Shown here: positions 8,845 through 16,386 of the stretch, one piece after another
Position numbering within the stretch: the stretch's first letter is position 1
How the letters are laid out: each line of letters opens with the position of its first letter
Source of the DNA: an uncultured Verrucomicrobiota bacterium
Lineage (GTDB): Bacteria > Verrucomicrobiota > Kiritimatiellia > CAIQIC01 > Lenti-01
Reading direction: 5' to 3'
NCBI GenBank assembly: GCA_937872095.1
Contig: CALMNW010000101.1
Location: 80,023-144,022 of the forward strand
Length of the DNA: 64,000 nucleotides
Program-made: the position numbers and the translations under genes
The notes under the pieces: model-generated
Told to the model about the DNA's origin: nothing
The model's input: the letters and a program-made list of their open reading frames with translations, nothing else
Database searches by the model: none

Positions 8845-10116
8845 CTACGGATAGATGCCGCGGAGAGTGGCCGCCTTGGCGACGCGGCTGATGGCGAGAA
8901 TCTGCGCCGCCATGCGCAGGTCGCACTTCTCCCGCGCCGCCACGTCGTACACGTCGTGGAAACTGCGCATCATCAGGCGGTCGAGGCTGCGGTTCACGTC
9001 TTCCTCGTCCCAGAAATTCGCCTGCAGGTCCTGCACCCACTCGAAGTAGGACACCGTCACGCCGCCGGCGTTCGCCAAGATGTCCGGCACGATCGTCGTT
9101 CCGGCCTTGGCGAGGATCTCGTCGGCTTCGGGACTGGTCGGGCCGTTCGCGCCTTCGACGATGATCTTCGCCTGCACCGCGCCGGCGTTCTCCGCCGTGA
9201 TCTGGTTTTCCAGCGCGCACGGCGCCAGGATGTCCACCGGCAGCGCCAGCAGCCGCGCGTTGGCGACGTCGTGGCCTTCCACGTATTCGCCGCCGCCGAA
9301 GCCCTTGATCTGCTTGTGCGGGCTCTTCTGCACGTGCGCCAGCAGCGCCGGCACGTCCAGCCCGCGCGGGTTGAAGAGCCCGCCGCCCACGTCGGTGACG
9401 CCCACGACTTTGAAGCCCTTGCCGTACAGGAATTTCGCCGCCGAGCTGCCCACGTTGCCGAAGCCTTGGATCGCCACCGTGCTCTGCGCCGGAAGCAGGC
9501 CCAGGCGTTCCGCCGCCGCGATCATCACCGTCGCCACCCCGCGGCCCGTCGCTTCGCCGCGCCCCTGGCTGCCGCCGATCTCGATGGGCTTGCCCGTCAC
9601 CACGCCGGGCACCGAATAGCCCACCGTCATCGAATACGTGTCCATCATCCACGCCATCGTCTGCGGATTCGTGTTCACGTCCGGCGCCGGAATGTCCTTG
9701 GCGGGACCGATGATGATGGCGATCTCGCTGGTGAAGCGCCGCGTCATGCGCTCGATCTCGCCGAGGCTCATCGCGGCCGGATCGCAGATCACGCCGCCTT
9801 TGGCGCCGCCGTAGGGCAGCCCGATCACCGCGCACTTCCAGGTCATCAGCATCGCCAAGGCCTTGACCTCGTCGAGCGTCACGCCCGGATGGAAACGGAT
9901 GCCGCCCTTGGTGGGGCCGCGCTCGGAGTTGTGCTGCACGCGGTACCCCTCGAACACCTTCACCTTGCCGTCGTCCATCCGGATCGGCACCGAGACGATC
10001 AGCGCCCGTTCGCAATGGCGCATCTTGGCGTGGACGCTCGGATCCAGATTCATCCGCTGCGCCACGCGATCGAGTTGCTGGCAGGCCATGTTCCAAAAAC
10101 TGAAATTCGCGCTCAT
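8845..10116 (-). CDS. Glu/Leu/Phe/Val dehydrogenase (glutamate dehydrogenase)
   Basis: A 423-residue amino-acid dehydrogenase that interconverts 2-oxoglutarate plus ammonia and glutamate with NAD(P)(H), linking nitrogen and carbon metabolism in the cytoplasm. The substrate-binding stretch GPTKGGIRFHP with the catalytic-lysine motif PYGGAKGGVICDP and the dinucleotide-binding loop IQGFGNVGSS are intact. Length is normal for the hexameric GdhA/RocG class. The ATG at 10116 has GGAGGAA 5 nt upstream; the 34-codon upstream extension is not coding-like. Transcribed alone. Confidence 0.93.
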   Translation of the reverse strand: MSANFSFWNMACQQLDRVAQRMNLDPSVHAKMRHCERALIVSVPIRMDDGKVKVFEGYRVQHNSERGPTKGGIRFHPGVTLDEVKALAMLMTWKCAVIGLPYGGAKGGVICDPAAMSLGEIERMTRRFTSEIAIIIGPAKDIPAPDVNTNPQTMAWMMDTYSMTVGYSVPGVVTGKPIEIGGSQGRGEATGRGVATVMIAAAERLGLLPAQSTVAIQGFGNVGSSAAKFLYGKGFKVVGVTDVGGGLFNPRGLDVPALLAHVQKSPHKQIKGFGGGEYVEGHDVANARLLALPVDILAPCALENQITAENAGAVQAKIIVEGANGPTSPEADEILAKAGTTIVPDILANAGGVTVSYFEWVQDLQANFWDEEDVNRSLDRLMMRSFHDVYDVAAREKCDLRMAAQILAISRVAKAATLRGIYP

Positions 10117-10248
10117 GGGGTTCCTCCGGGATTCGTTGATTGGGTTTAAGATAGTCTTCCCCCCCGCCCGAGGGAAGAAAATCCTTGGCCCGGCCCGGCG
10201 GCCCGGCCGGCCCGCCATCTTGTAATCGAATCGGAACAGGCCGGCGGA

Positions 10249-10277
10249 TTGACAGACTCCGCGTCCTCCGATATTTT
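10249..10277 (+). promoter_or_regulatory. Sigma-70-type promoter of the response regulator
   Basis: -35 TTGACA (10249-10254), 17-bp spacer, -10 TATTTT (10272-10277). The predicted transcription start leaves a leader of about 28 nt before the ATG at 10312. The best consensus promoter in the window. Confidence 0.7.
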
Positions 10278-10311
10278 ACGGACGCATCTATAGAACCCTC
10301 TTGAAGAAACC

Positions 10312-10698
10312 ATGGCCAATATCTTGATCATCGACGACGACGTGGCGGTCCGCGAATACCTCGCGACGCTGGTCACGCGCTTGCGCCACCGCGCCTTCCA
10401 GGCCGCCACCTGCGCCGAAGGCTTGGAGCAACTCGCCAACCCCACCATCGACGTCGTCATCGCCGACATCTATCTGCCCGACAGCCCCTCCCTCCACCAA
10501 TGGGTCGACCAGCTCAAGAAGACGGCCGCCGGCCGCCCCCTGATCCTCATCACCGGCGAACCGTCGGAAGAACTCGCCGCCAAGGCCCAGCGCGGGGAAA
10601 TCATGGCGTTCCTCGCCAAGCCCTTCGAACTCGCGTTCATCAAGGGCCTGCTGGCCCGGGCCACCAGTTCGCCCGGATCGCCCGCCGCCCCGAAATAG
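10312..10698 (+). CDS. Single-domain response regulator (CheY-like receiver)
   Basis: A 128-residue stand-alone receiver domain. Acidic pocket DDD at residues 8-10, phospho-acceptor Asp in VIADIYLPD near residue 52, Thr in LITGEP and the conserved Lys in LAKPF are all present. There is no output domain, so it must act through protein-protein contact or in a phosphorelay. No histidine kinase is next to it; its partner is elsewhere. The next gene, an MscS channel, has its own promoter. Confidence 0.9.
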   Translation: MANILIIDDDVAVREYLATLVTRLRHRAFQAATCAEGLEQLANPTIDVVIADIYLPDSPSLHQWVDQLKKTAAGRPLILITGEPSEELAAKAQRGEIMAFLAKPFELAFIKGLLARATSSPGSPAAPK

Positions 10699-10729
10699 GC
10701 GAGCGGCCGCCGTCCCGTTTTCCCGCTTC

Positions 10730-10758
10730 TTGCCTTCCGCGCGCACGGACGCTACCCT
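10730..10758 (+). promoter_or_regulatory. Promoter of the MscS gene, leaderless arrangement
   Basis: -35 TTGCCT (10730-10735), 17-bp spacer, -10 TACCCT (10753-10758), then only 6 bp to the ATG at 10765. Transcription should begin at or next to the start codon. No Shine-Dalgarno is present. Confidence 0.5.
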
Positions 10759-10764
10759 GTCCGC

Positions 10765-11616
10765 ATGAATCTGCAGTTTGTCCATGCCCAGCTTGCCCGC
10801 GTCGTCTGGTCCGGCGGCGGCTACTCCCTCACCCTCGGCGCGCTGCTCCTGGCGCTCGCGCTGATCGTCGGCGGCGGACTGGCCGCCCGCCTCGTCGCCC
10901 GCTTCCTGGGCAAGCGCCTGCCGGCCCACCTCCGCCAGTCCCGCCACGCCCAGGAACTCGCCCCGCGCAGCATCTTCTTCATCGTCTGGGCCCTCTTCCT
11001 TCTGGCGGCCCTGCGCGCCCTGGGCATCCCGCTCACCGCCTTCAACTTCCTCGGCGGCGCCATCGCCCTCGGCTTCGGCTTCGGCGCCCAGAACCTCTGC
11101 AGCAACCTCATCAGCGGCGCCATCATCCTCGTCGCCCGCCCCTACAAGGTCGGCGACATCGTCGAGGTGGACAGCATGGCCGGCACGGTCCTCTCCATCG
11201 GCCTGCGCGCCACCGAAGTCCTCACCTACGACGGCGTCAACCTCCTCGTCCCCAACTCCAACTTCCTCGCCAACACCATCGTCAACCGCACCAACTACGA
11301 CCGCTCCCTCCGCGGCCTCGTCACCATTTCCGCCGCCTACGACGCCGACTCCCGCCTCGTCGACGAAACCCTCCGCGCCGCCGCCGCCGCCCACCCCGCC
11401 GTCATCCAGACCCCCGGCAAGGCCCCCTGGGTCATCTTCGACAACTTCGGCGACAGCGCCCTCGAGTTCAAGCTGTTCTTCTGGGTCGACACCACCCGCA
11501 ACAACGTCGCCGCCACCGCCAGCGACGTCCGCCACGCCGCCCTCCTCGCCTTCCGCGAGAAGCGCATCGCCATCCCCTACCCCCAGCTCGACGTCCACCT
11601 CCCCAAGGCCCCATGA
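10765..11616 (+). CDS. MscS family mechanosensitive channel
   Basis: A 283-residue small-conductance mechanosensitive channel that releases solutes under hypo-osmotic shock. Two N-terminal membrane helices lead into the Gly/Ala-rich pore helix (GGAIALGFGFGAQNL, about residues 94-108), then the beta domain (RPYKVGDIVEV...VLSIGLRATEV...VPNSNFL) and an alpha/beta C-terminal cytoplasmic cage. The length is that of the minimal MscS form. The start directly follows a promoter-like -10, suggesting a leaderless transcript. Downstream is the first hairpin array. Confidence 0.93.
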   Translation: MNLQFVHAQLARVVWSGGGYSLTLGALLLALALIVGGGLAARLVARFLGKRLPAHLRQSRHAQELAPRSIFFIVWALFLLAALRALGIPLTAFNFLGGAIALGFGFGAQNLCSNLISGAIILVARPYKVGDIVEVDSMAGTVLSIGLRATEVLTYDGVNLLVPNSNFLANTIVNRTNYDRSLRGLVTISAAYDADSRLVDETLRAAAAAHPAVIQTPGKAPWVIFDNFGDSALEFKLFFWVDTTRNNVAATASDVRHAALLAFREKRIAIPYPQLDVHLPKAP

Positions 11617-11628
11617 CCTCCCTCGGCC

Positions 11629-11812
11629 GGGAATCGCGGCTCATCCGTTTTCCACGCCGTGGAAAACTTTTTTCCACACCGTGGAAAAATTCGCGAAAGT
11701 TTTTACGTAGCGTGGAAAAATCGGCCAAAGTTTTTACGTGCTACGTAAAAATCGCCCAAAGTTTTTACGTAGCGTGGAAAAATCGTTCAAAGTTTTTACA
11801 TAGCGTGGAAAA
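11629..11812. repeat. 31-bp-phased hairpin array, copy A
   Basis: After a 14-bp header (GGGAATCGCGGCTC, 11629-11642) come six 19-21-bp quasi-palindromes built from left arms TTTTTCCAC or TTTTTACGT, a 1-3-base loop and right arms GTGGAAAAA or ACGTAAAAA. Their centres lie at 11657, 11679, 11710, 11741, 11772 and 11803: one 22-bp step, then exactly 31 bp each. Linkers resemble TCGGCCAAAG. It fills the gap between the MscS stop and the GH20-like start. A second copy is at 28350-28470. Confidence 0.92.
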
Positions 11813-11836
11813 CGGCCCGGCGGCCGCCGCCTAACC

Positions 11837-13588
11837 ATGCTGCGCCTGATTCCAACCCCAACCCGCCTGCACCCGCTCGGCGGAACCTGCGCTCTGCCCT
11901 CCCCGCCAACGGCTTGCGTCCCCGACCATCTCGATCCGCGCGTCGCCAAAGTCCTCCACGAACTCTTCCCCGGCCTGCACCACGTCGCCTGCCGCGAGCC
12001 AAACGCCGCGATCCGCCTCGAATCCGCGCCCGGCGCGGCCGAATCCTACCGGCTCCGCATCGCGCCCGATGGCCTCCGCATCGCCGCCCCCGACGCCCCC
12101 GGCTTCTTCTACGCCCTCCAGACCCTCCGCCAAATCCGCGCGCAGTCCGACGGCGACCTACCCTGCTGCGAAATCGAAGACGCCCCCGTCTGGCCGCTGC
12201 GCGGCTTCTATCTCGACGTCAGCCGCGGCCGCGTCCCGCGCCTCGACCTGCTCAAGCGCCGCGTCCGCCTGCTGGCCTCCCTCAAGATCAACCACCTCCA
12301 GCTTTACTTCGAACACCCCTTCCGCTTCCGGTTCGATCCCGCCATCGCCGGCGACAACGATGCCTACGACGCCGACGACCTGAAGGCCCTCGACGCGTTC
12401 TGCCGCGAGCGCTTCGTCGAACTCGTCCCTTCCTTCACCTGCTTCGGCCACCTGGGCCGCATCCTCTCGCTGCCGGCCTACCGCGATTTGGCGGAAAAGG
12501 AATTTCCCGCTCCCTCGTGGGAAGCCGCCACCTGGCTCCAGCGCCTGCGCGGCTGCACCATCCATACCCGCGATCCCGATGCGCAGGAATTGCTGCGCAA
12601 GATCCTCGCCGAATTCCTGCCGTGCTTTTCGTCGACGCGCTTCAATCTCTGCGGCGACGAAACCTACGACCTCGGCCGGCGCACGCCGGACGCGACGCCC
12701 GCCGATCTCGCCCGCCAGTACGTCGACCACGTCCGCTTCCTCCAAAAGGAAGCCGCGCGCCACGGCAAGTCGCTCATGCTCTGGGGCGACGTGCTGCTCA
12801 AGCACCCCGACGCCATCTCCGCGCTGCCCGCCGGCTGCGAAATCCTCGACTGGGCCTATTTCCCGACGAACCGTTTCGAAAAGTGCGGCGAATTCATTTC
12901 CCGCGGCCGGCCCACGATCGTCTGCCCGTCCGTGCGCGGTTTCGGCCGCGTCTTCAACGCCGTCGAGGAAGCGCGCGACGTGCTGTCGCGCTATGCCCGC
13001 ACCGGCCAGGAACTCGGCGCGCGCGGCCTGTTCAACACCGATTGGGGCGACTACGGCCACTTCAACATGCCGCCCTGTTCCCTTCACGGACTCGCCCTCG
13101 GCGCGCAACTCGCCTGGAACCCCGCCAACGACGAAGGCGCCGATTTCGACCGCGCCTTCTCGAAAATCGTTTTCGGCGCGAACGACGCGCGCCCCGCCGA
13201 ACTGTTCTCGCTCGCCGGCTCCGTCCCCGAAGCCGCCGCCGCGTGGCCCTTCGCGCCGCTGAAAAACATCCCGCCGCCGGCCGATCCCGCCCCCTTGCGG
13301 CAAATCGCGGCTCAAGCCCCAATCTGGGCGGAGGAATTTTCCAAGCTCCAGGCCACCGAATGGGCCGATGAAACCGACCACGCGCAGCTCGCCCTCGCCT
13401 GCCGCTTCCTGCAATTCGGCGCGCTCGTCGCTTCCGGCGCGCCCGCCGCGCAGACCCGCCCGCTCCTCGACGAACTCGAAAAAGCGACCGCCCCCCTCTG
13501 GTTCGCCGAAAGCCAACCCCGCGGCCTGCTCGACCTCCACGCCCGCGGCTTCGAGCCCATGAGATTATTGTTGGAGAATCGACCATGA
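11837..13588 (+). CDS. Glycoside hydrolase family 20-like beta-N-acetylhexosaminidase
   Basis: A 583-residue protein with an N-terminal GH20b-like alpha/beta domain (about 1-115) and a GH20-type (beta/alpha)8 barrel. The barrel starts LRGFYLDVSRGR, where strand 1 is followed by a run of Arg, and carries the acid/base pair Asp-Glu in CGDETYDLG near residue 275. The family removes terminal GlcNAc or GalNAc using substrate-assisted catalysis. No signal peptide is seen, so a cytoplasmic role on imported glycans is likely. The stop overlaps the next start (ATGA). The exact substrate cannot be inferred. Confidence 0.82.
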   Translation: MLRLIPTPTRLHPLGGTCALPSPPTACVPDHLDPRVAKVLHELFPGLHHVACREPNAAIRLESAPGAAESYRLRIAPDGLRIAAPDAPGFFYALQTLRQIRAQSDGDLPCCEIEDAPVWPLRGFYLDVSRGRVPRLDLLKRRVRLLASLKINHLQLYFEHPFRFRFDPAIAGDNDAYDADDLKALDAFCRERFVELVPSFTCFGHLGRILSLPAYRDLAEKEFPAPSWEAATWLQRLRGCTIHTRDPDAQELLRKILAEFLPCFSSTRFNLCGDETYDLGRRTPDATPADLARQYVDHVRFLQKEAARHGKSLMLWGDVLLKHPDAISALPAGCEILDWAYFPTNRFEKCGEFISRGRPTIVCPSVRGFGRVFNAVEEARDVLSRYARTGQELGARGLFNTDWGDYGHFNMPPCSLHGLALGAQLAWNPANDEGADFDRAFSKIVFGANDARPAELFSLAGSVPEAAAAWPFAPLKNIPPPADPAPLRQIAAQAPIWAEEFSKLQATEWADETDHAQLALACRFLQFGALVASGAPAAQTRPLLDELEKATAPLWFAESQPRGLLDLHARGFEPMRLLLENRP

Positions 13589-14550
13589 AACGACTGGCTG
13601 TCTTCGTCGCCGTTCTGGCGGCTTCGCGACTTCTTGGCGCCGCCCCCGTCCGGGTGTCGTTCCTCGACACCGACGCCGCCCGCGAGGACACCCTGCAAGT
13701 TTTCGCCGATGCCGGATGCGCATCGGCGAATCTGGATATACTTCGAAAAGCAATTGTCCACTACTACCAGACGCCGCTGGCCCTCGACACCGCCTCCTTC
13801 CCACCTACAACCAACGGCTTCCATGAATTCGCCTCCATCGACGACTTCGTCTCCGCTCTCGGTACCAACCAGCTTTCTTATCTCGGCCATCCCTTTGAGT
13901 TGAATTGCATCGATTCCGCCTTGCTCCTGGCCGCTCCGGGAATGGATGTCGCGGCAACCCTGCAAGCGCAGGATGCCACCTACCTTGCCATCCAGGTGTA
14001 CAGCAATTACAACGAGTGGCTGGTTCCGGTCGCCTCTCTTGGCGACGTCTATGCCACCGCCCACCCTCCGGAAAAGGTTCCCTTCATGGCACGAGCGTTC
14101 GGAATCGACTTCCCGGAGAAACACAAGACGCTGGAGGCGACTTTCTACCAATACCAGACCCTCCCCCTCGGGACGACGCCGGAAACGATCGCCTCCGCTA
14201 CGAGGAATGCCCTCCAACGGCACTGGAAGCGTTGCGGCGTCCGCTTTTCCGACCATGTTTCCCTGGCCATGCTCCACCGCGCGCGCGCCGATTACCATCT
14301 GGCCGTGACCGATCACTTCGGCGTGCTCACTAAACGGGAAAACAACTACACCTATCTCGAGAAGACTGGCGGCCGCGGCCCCTTCCTCCGAATTGACATC
14401 CAAGATCCCGCCGACGTCGCCGCCTACTTGTCCACCGTCACCTGGCCCGACTATCCGTTCAATTACCTGTCGATCAACGACGACTTGTTCATCGACATCC
14501 CGCTGCGGCCGGCCCCGGCCGCCTCCTCGCCAGCGCCTTTGAACCCATGA
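13585..14550 (+). CDS. Secreted protein of unknown function, possibly DUF4300-like
   Basis: A 321-residue protein with a Sec signal peptide (MKRLAVFVAVLAASRLLGAA). The mature part has FELNCIDSALLL near residue 110 and a later HFGVLTKRENNYTYLEKTGG followed by FLRIDI. A Cys early and a His-Gly-Val...Glu-Lys block late are reminiscent of DUF4300 and of papain-like folds, but no catalytic assignment is safe. Translationally coupled to the GH20-like gene by ATGA. Codon use is less GC-biased in its first third than in its neighbours. Confidence 0.6.
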   Translation: MKRLAVFVAVLAASRLLGAAPVRVSFLDTDAAREDTLQVFADAGCASANLDILRKAIVHYYQTPLALDTASFPPTTNGFHEFASIDDFVSALGTNQLSYLGHPFELNCIDSALLLAAPGMDVAATLQAQDATYLAIQVYSNYNEWLVPVASLGDVYATAHPPEKVPFMARAFGIDFPEKHKTLEATFYQYQTLPLGTTPETIASATRNALQRHWKRCGVRFSDHVSLAMLHRARADYHLAVTDHFGVLTKRENNYTYLEKTGGRGPFLRIDIQDPADVAAYLSTVTWPDYPFNYLSINDDLFIDIPLRPAPAASSPAPLNP

Positions 14551-14601
14551 GAAAACGCCTTGGATAGATGCCCGATCCGCCCCGGCTCCGCAGCTCGAAT
14601 T

Positions 14602-14628
14602 ATGCAATATGAATATTTTATGTTGCAT
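14602..14628. promoter_or_regulatory. AT-rich inverted repeat, candidate operator of the AAA gene
   Basis: Arms ATGCAATAT (14602-14610) and ATGTTGCAT (14620-14628), separated by 9 bp, with one mismatch between arms. The right arm contains the -35 hexamer TTGCAT, so a bound protein would block transcription. Confidence 0.5.
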
Positions 14629-14650
14629 TTGCATAGCCGAGGAGTAGGCT
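14623..14650 (+). promoter_or_regulatory. Promoter of the AAA/DUF4143 gene, leaderless arrangement
   Basis: -35 TTGCAT (14623-14628), 16-bp spacer, -10 TAGGCT (14645-14650), then 7 bp to the ATG at 14658. A GGAG at 14641-14644 lies too far upstream (13 nt) to be an ordinary ribosome binding site. Confidence 0.45.
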
Positions 14651-14657
14651 TCCCGGC

Positions 14658-15842
14658 ATGAAGTCCGCCTACGTTCCCCGGGACATCGAGCCGGAATTGC
14701 GCGCCGCCGCGCGCCAGTTTCCTGTCGTCGTTTTGACCGGCGCGCGCCAAACCGGCAAGTCGACCCTGCTGCAGCATCTCTTTCCGAATGTGGCCTACGC
14801 CACGCTGGACGATCCGTTCACCCGGCAGGCGGCGCAAGAAGATCCCCGCTCGTTTCTGGCCCAGGCGCCGCGGCTTGTGATCGATGAAATCCAGCACGTC
14901 CCCGATTTGCTGCCGCACGTGAAGGTGCTCGTGGACGCCGACCGGCGGAATGCCGGCCGTTTCCTGCTGACCGGTTCCCAGGCATTCCCCCTGATGGCCG
15001 GACTGGGCGAAACGCTGGCCGGCCGCGCCGCCATTTTTCAACTCCTGCCGTTTTCCCATCATGAACTGGGCAACCCCGTCGTCTCCGTCGACCGCTGCTT
15101 CCAACGCATCTTCGACGGCTTCTATCCCGACGTCGTCGCGCACGGCGTAGACCGCAACCGATTTTACTCGTCCTACGTCCAAACCTATCTGGAACGCGAC
15201 ATCCGCCTGATGACCGCCGTCCACGACCTGAAACAGTTCCAGAACCTGGTCGGTCTCTTGGCCGCCCGGATCGGAAATCTCCTGAATCTCAACGAACTGG
15301 CCAAGGAAGCCGGGATCAGTGCCCCCACCGTCCGGCGCTGGATCGCGCTGCTGGAAACCGCGGGCTTGATCTATCTCCTGCGCCCATATTCCGGGAATCT
15401 AAGCAAGCGCATCGTAAAGAGCCCCAAGCTCTACTTCGGCGATACGGGTCTGGCCGCCTGGCTGCTGCGCTATCCTACGCCGAATTCCCTGCACCACGGG
15501 CCCCAGTCCGGCGCATTTTTCGAAAACCTCGTCTTGATCGAGTGTCTCAAGCACAAGGCCAACTTCGGAACCGTCGGGGAACTGTTCTTCTACCGCGATT
15601 CCAACCACAACGAGATCGATCTGGTCGTGGAAACGGGAGCAACCACCCACCTCGTCGAAATCAAGCAAACCGCCACGCCCAAAGCTGCCCACTTCGATGT
15701 CCTCCGCCGGCTGCAACCCGTTTTTCCCCGTTCGCGAGCCTGCGTGGCGACCGCCGCGGCCAAGGAAGAACGCTTGTCTGCCCAGCTTGTCGCCCGACCG
15801 TGGTCGCAACTCGCAGACTGCGTCTTTTCCGACAACCCCTGA
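14658..15842 (+). CDS. AAA_14/DUF4143 family ATPase
   Basis: A 394-residue ATP-binding protein of the common AAA_14-DUF4143 type. Walker A GARQTGKST is near residues 29-37, Walker B LVIDEIQHVP near 74-83 and sensor-like LLTGSQ near 109-114. A winged-helix segment follows (LNELAKEAGISAPTVRRW, about 213-230). The C-terminal DUF4143 part ends in a PD-(D/E)xK-like core (EIDLVVET...HLVEIKQT). The family is widespread, often of mobile or defence-like distribution, and its function is unknown. It is alone, behind an AT-rich region with a dyad overlapping the promoter, so it may be repressed or self-regulated. Confidence 0.9.
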   Translation: MKSAYVPRDIEPELRAAARQFPVVVLTGARQTGKSTLLQHLFPNVAYATLDDPFTRQAAQEDPRSFLAQAPRLVIDEIQHVPDLLPHVKVLVDADRRNAGRFLLTGSQAFPLMAGLGETLAGRAAIFQLLPFSHHELGNPVVSVDRCFQRIFDGFYPDVVAHGVDRNRFYSSYVQTYLERDIRLMTAVHDLKQFQNLVGLLAARIGNLLNLNELAKEAGISAPTVRRWIALLETAGLIYLLRPYSGNLSKRIVKSPKLYFGDTGLAAWLLRYPTPNSLHHGPQSGAFFENLVLIECLKHKANFGTVGELFFYRDSNHNEIDLVVETGATTHLVEIKQTATPKAAHFDVLRRLQPVFPRSRACVATAAAKEERLSAQLVARPWSQLADCVFSDNP

Positions 15843-15885
15843 GGACCCCGGAACCGGCGGGCACTACGTCGATCGCCGATGCGAC

Positions 15886-15913
15886 TTGTAAACACGGTTC
15901 AAACGGATAAATT
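15886..15913 (+). promoter_or_regulatory. Probable promoter of the small membrane protein gene
   Basis: -35 TTGTAA (15886-15891), 16-bp spacer, -10 TAAATT (15908-15913), 12 bp before the ATG at 15926. Confidence 0.4.
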
Positions 15914-15925
15914 CCAGATATCTCC

Positions 15926-16279
15926 ATGGATCCCGCCGCGCCCACCCAGCCGAAACCCACCCAGGCCCAACGCATCAATCGGGCTTTCGGGCCCGTCGTC
16001 GCGGGCCTCATCATCGATTTCGTGGACCTGGCCACCTTCGGCCCCATGGGCATGTATCTCGGCCTGCCCATCGGCGCCTGCGCCGGCTACTGGATGGGAC
16101 GCGCCCTGGGTCTCGAGCGCAAGGTTGCCCTGCTTTGCGCCTGCGCCGCCGGCATCTACTGCATGATGCCCGGCACGGAAATGATCCCGATCGCCACCGT
16201 CGTCGGGGCCCTCGCCCGCTACCGCGAATCCGCCCCCAAGCCCGATGCCGCGGCCCCCGAGCCCCGCACCCGGTCTTGA
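15926..16279 (+). CDS. Small membrane protein of unknown function
   Basis: A 117-residue protein. A Pro/Gln-rich cytoplasmic N-terminus is followed by two or three hydrophobic segments (VVAGLIIDFVDLATFGPMGM, GLPIGACAGYWMG, VALLCACAAGIYCMM) and a Pro/Ala-rich tail. I do not recognise the family. The context (AAA ATPase upstream, sensor downstream, each with its own promoter) does not indicate a role. Its codon use matches the genome, which supports it being real. Confidence 0.65.
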   Translation: MDPAAPTQPKPTQAQRINRAFGPVVAGLIIDFVDLATFGPMGMYLGLPIGACAGYWMGRALGLERKVALLCACAAGIYCMMPGTEMIPIATVVGALARYRESAPKPDAAAPEPRTRS

Positions 16280-16338
16280 TGTCTTTCCGCTTGAATCCTT
16301 AACGATTTCTGCCGATTCCCCTTGCGATCCGGTTGAAG

Positions 16339-16347
16339 TGTTATAAT
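16339..16347 (+). promoter_or_regulatory. Extended -10 promoter of the CxxC sensor gene
   Basis: An extended -10 element TG-T-TATAAT (16339-16347) in an AT-rich patch, 39 bp before the ATG at 16387. No good -35 at the usual distance. Confidence 0.5.
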
Positions 16348-16386
16348 ATCATTAAGAGATGAAGATTGTGTAAGGAACGGAAAGAA

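Noticed and set aside
8719..10149. 476-codon plus-strand frame opposite glutamate dehydrogenase
   Set aside because: Antisense to an intact enzyme with all motifs; His/Arg-rich composition artefact.
11648..11812. Hairpin array considered as a CRISPR array
   Set aside because: The linkers are only about 10 bp and alike, the repeats are AT-rich hairpins, and no cas genes are present.
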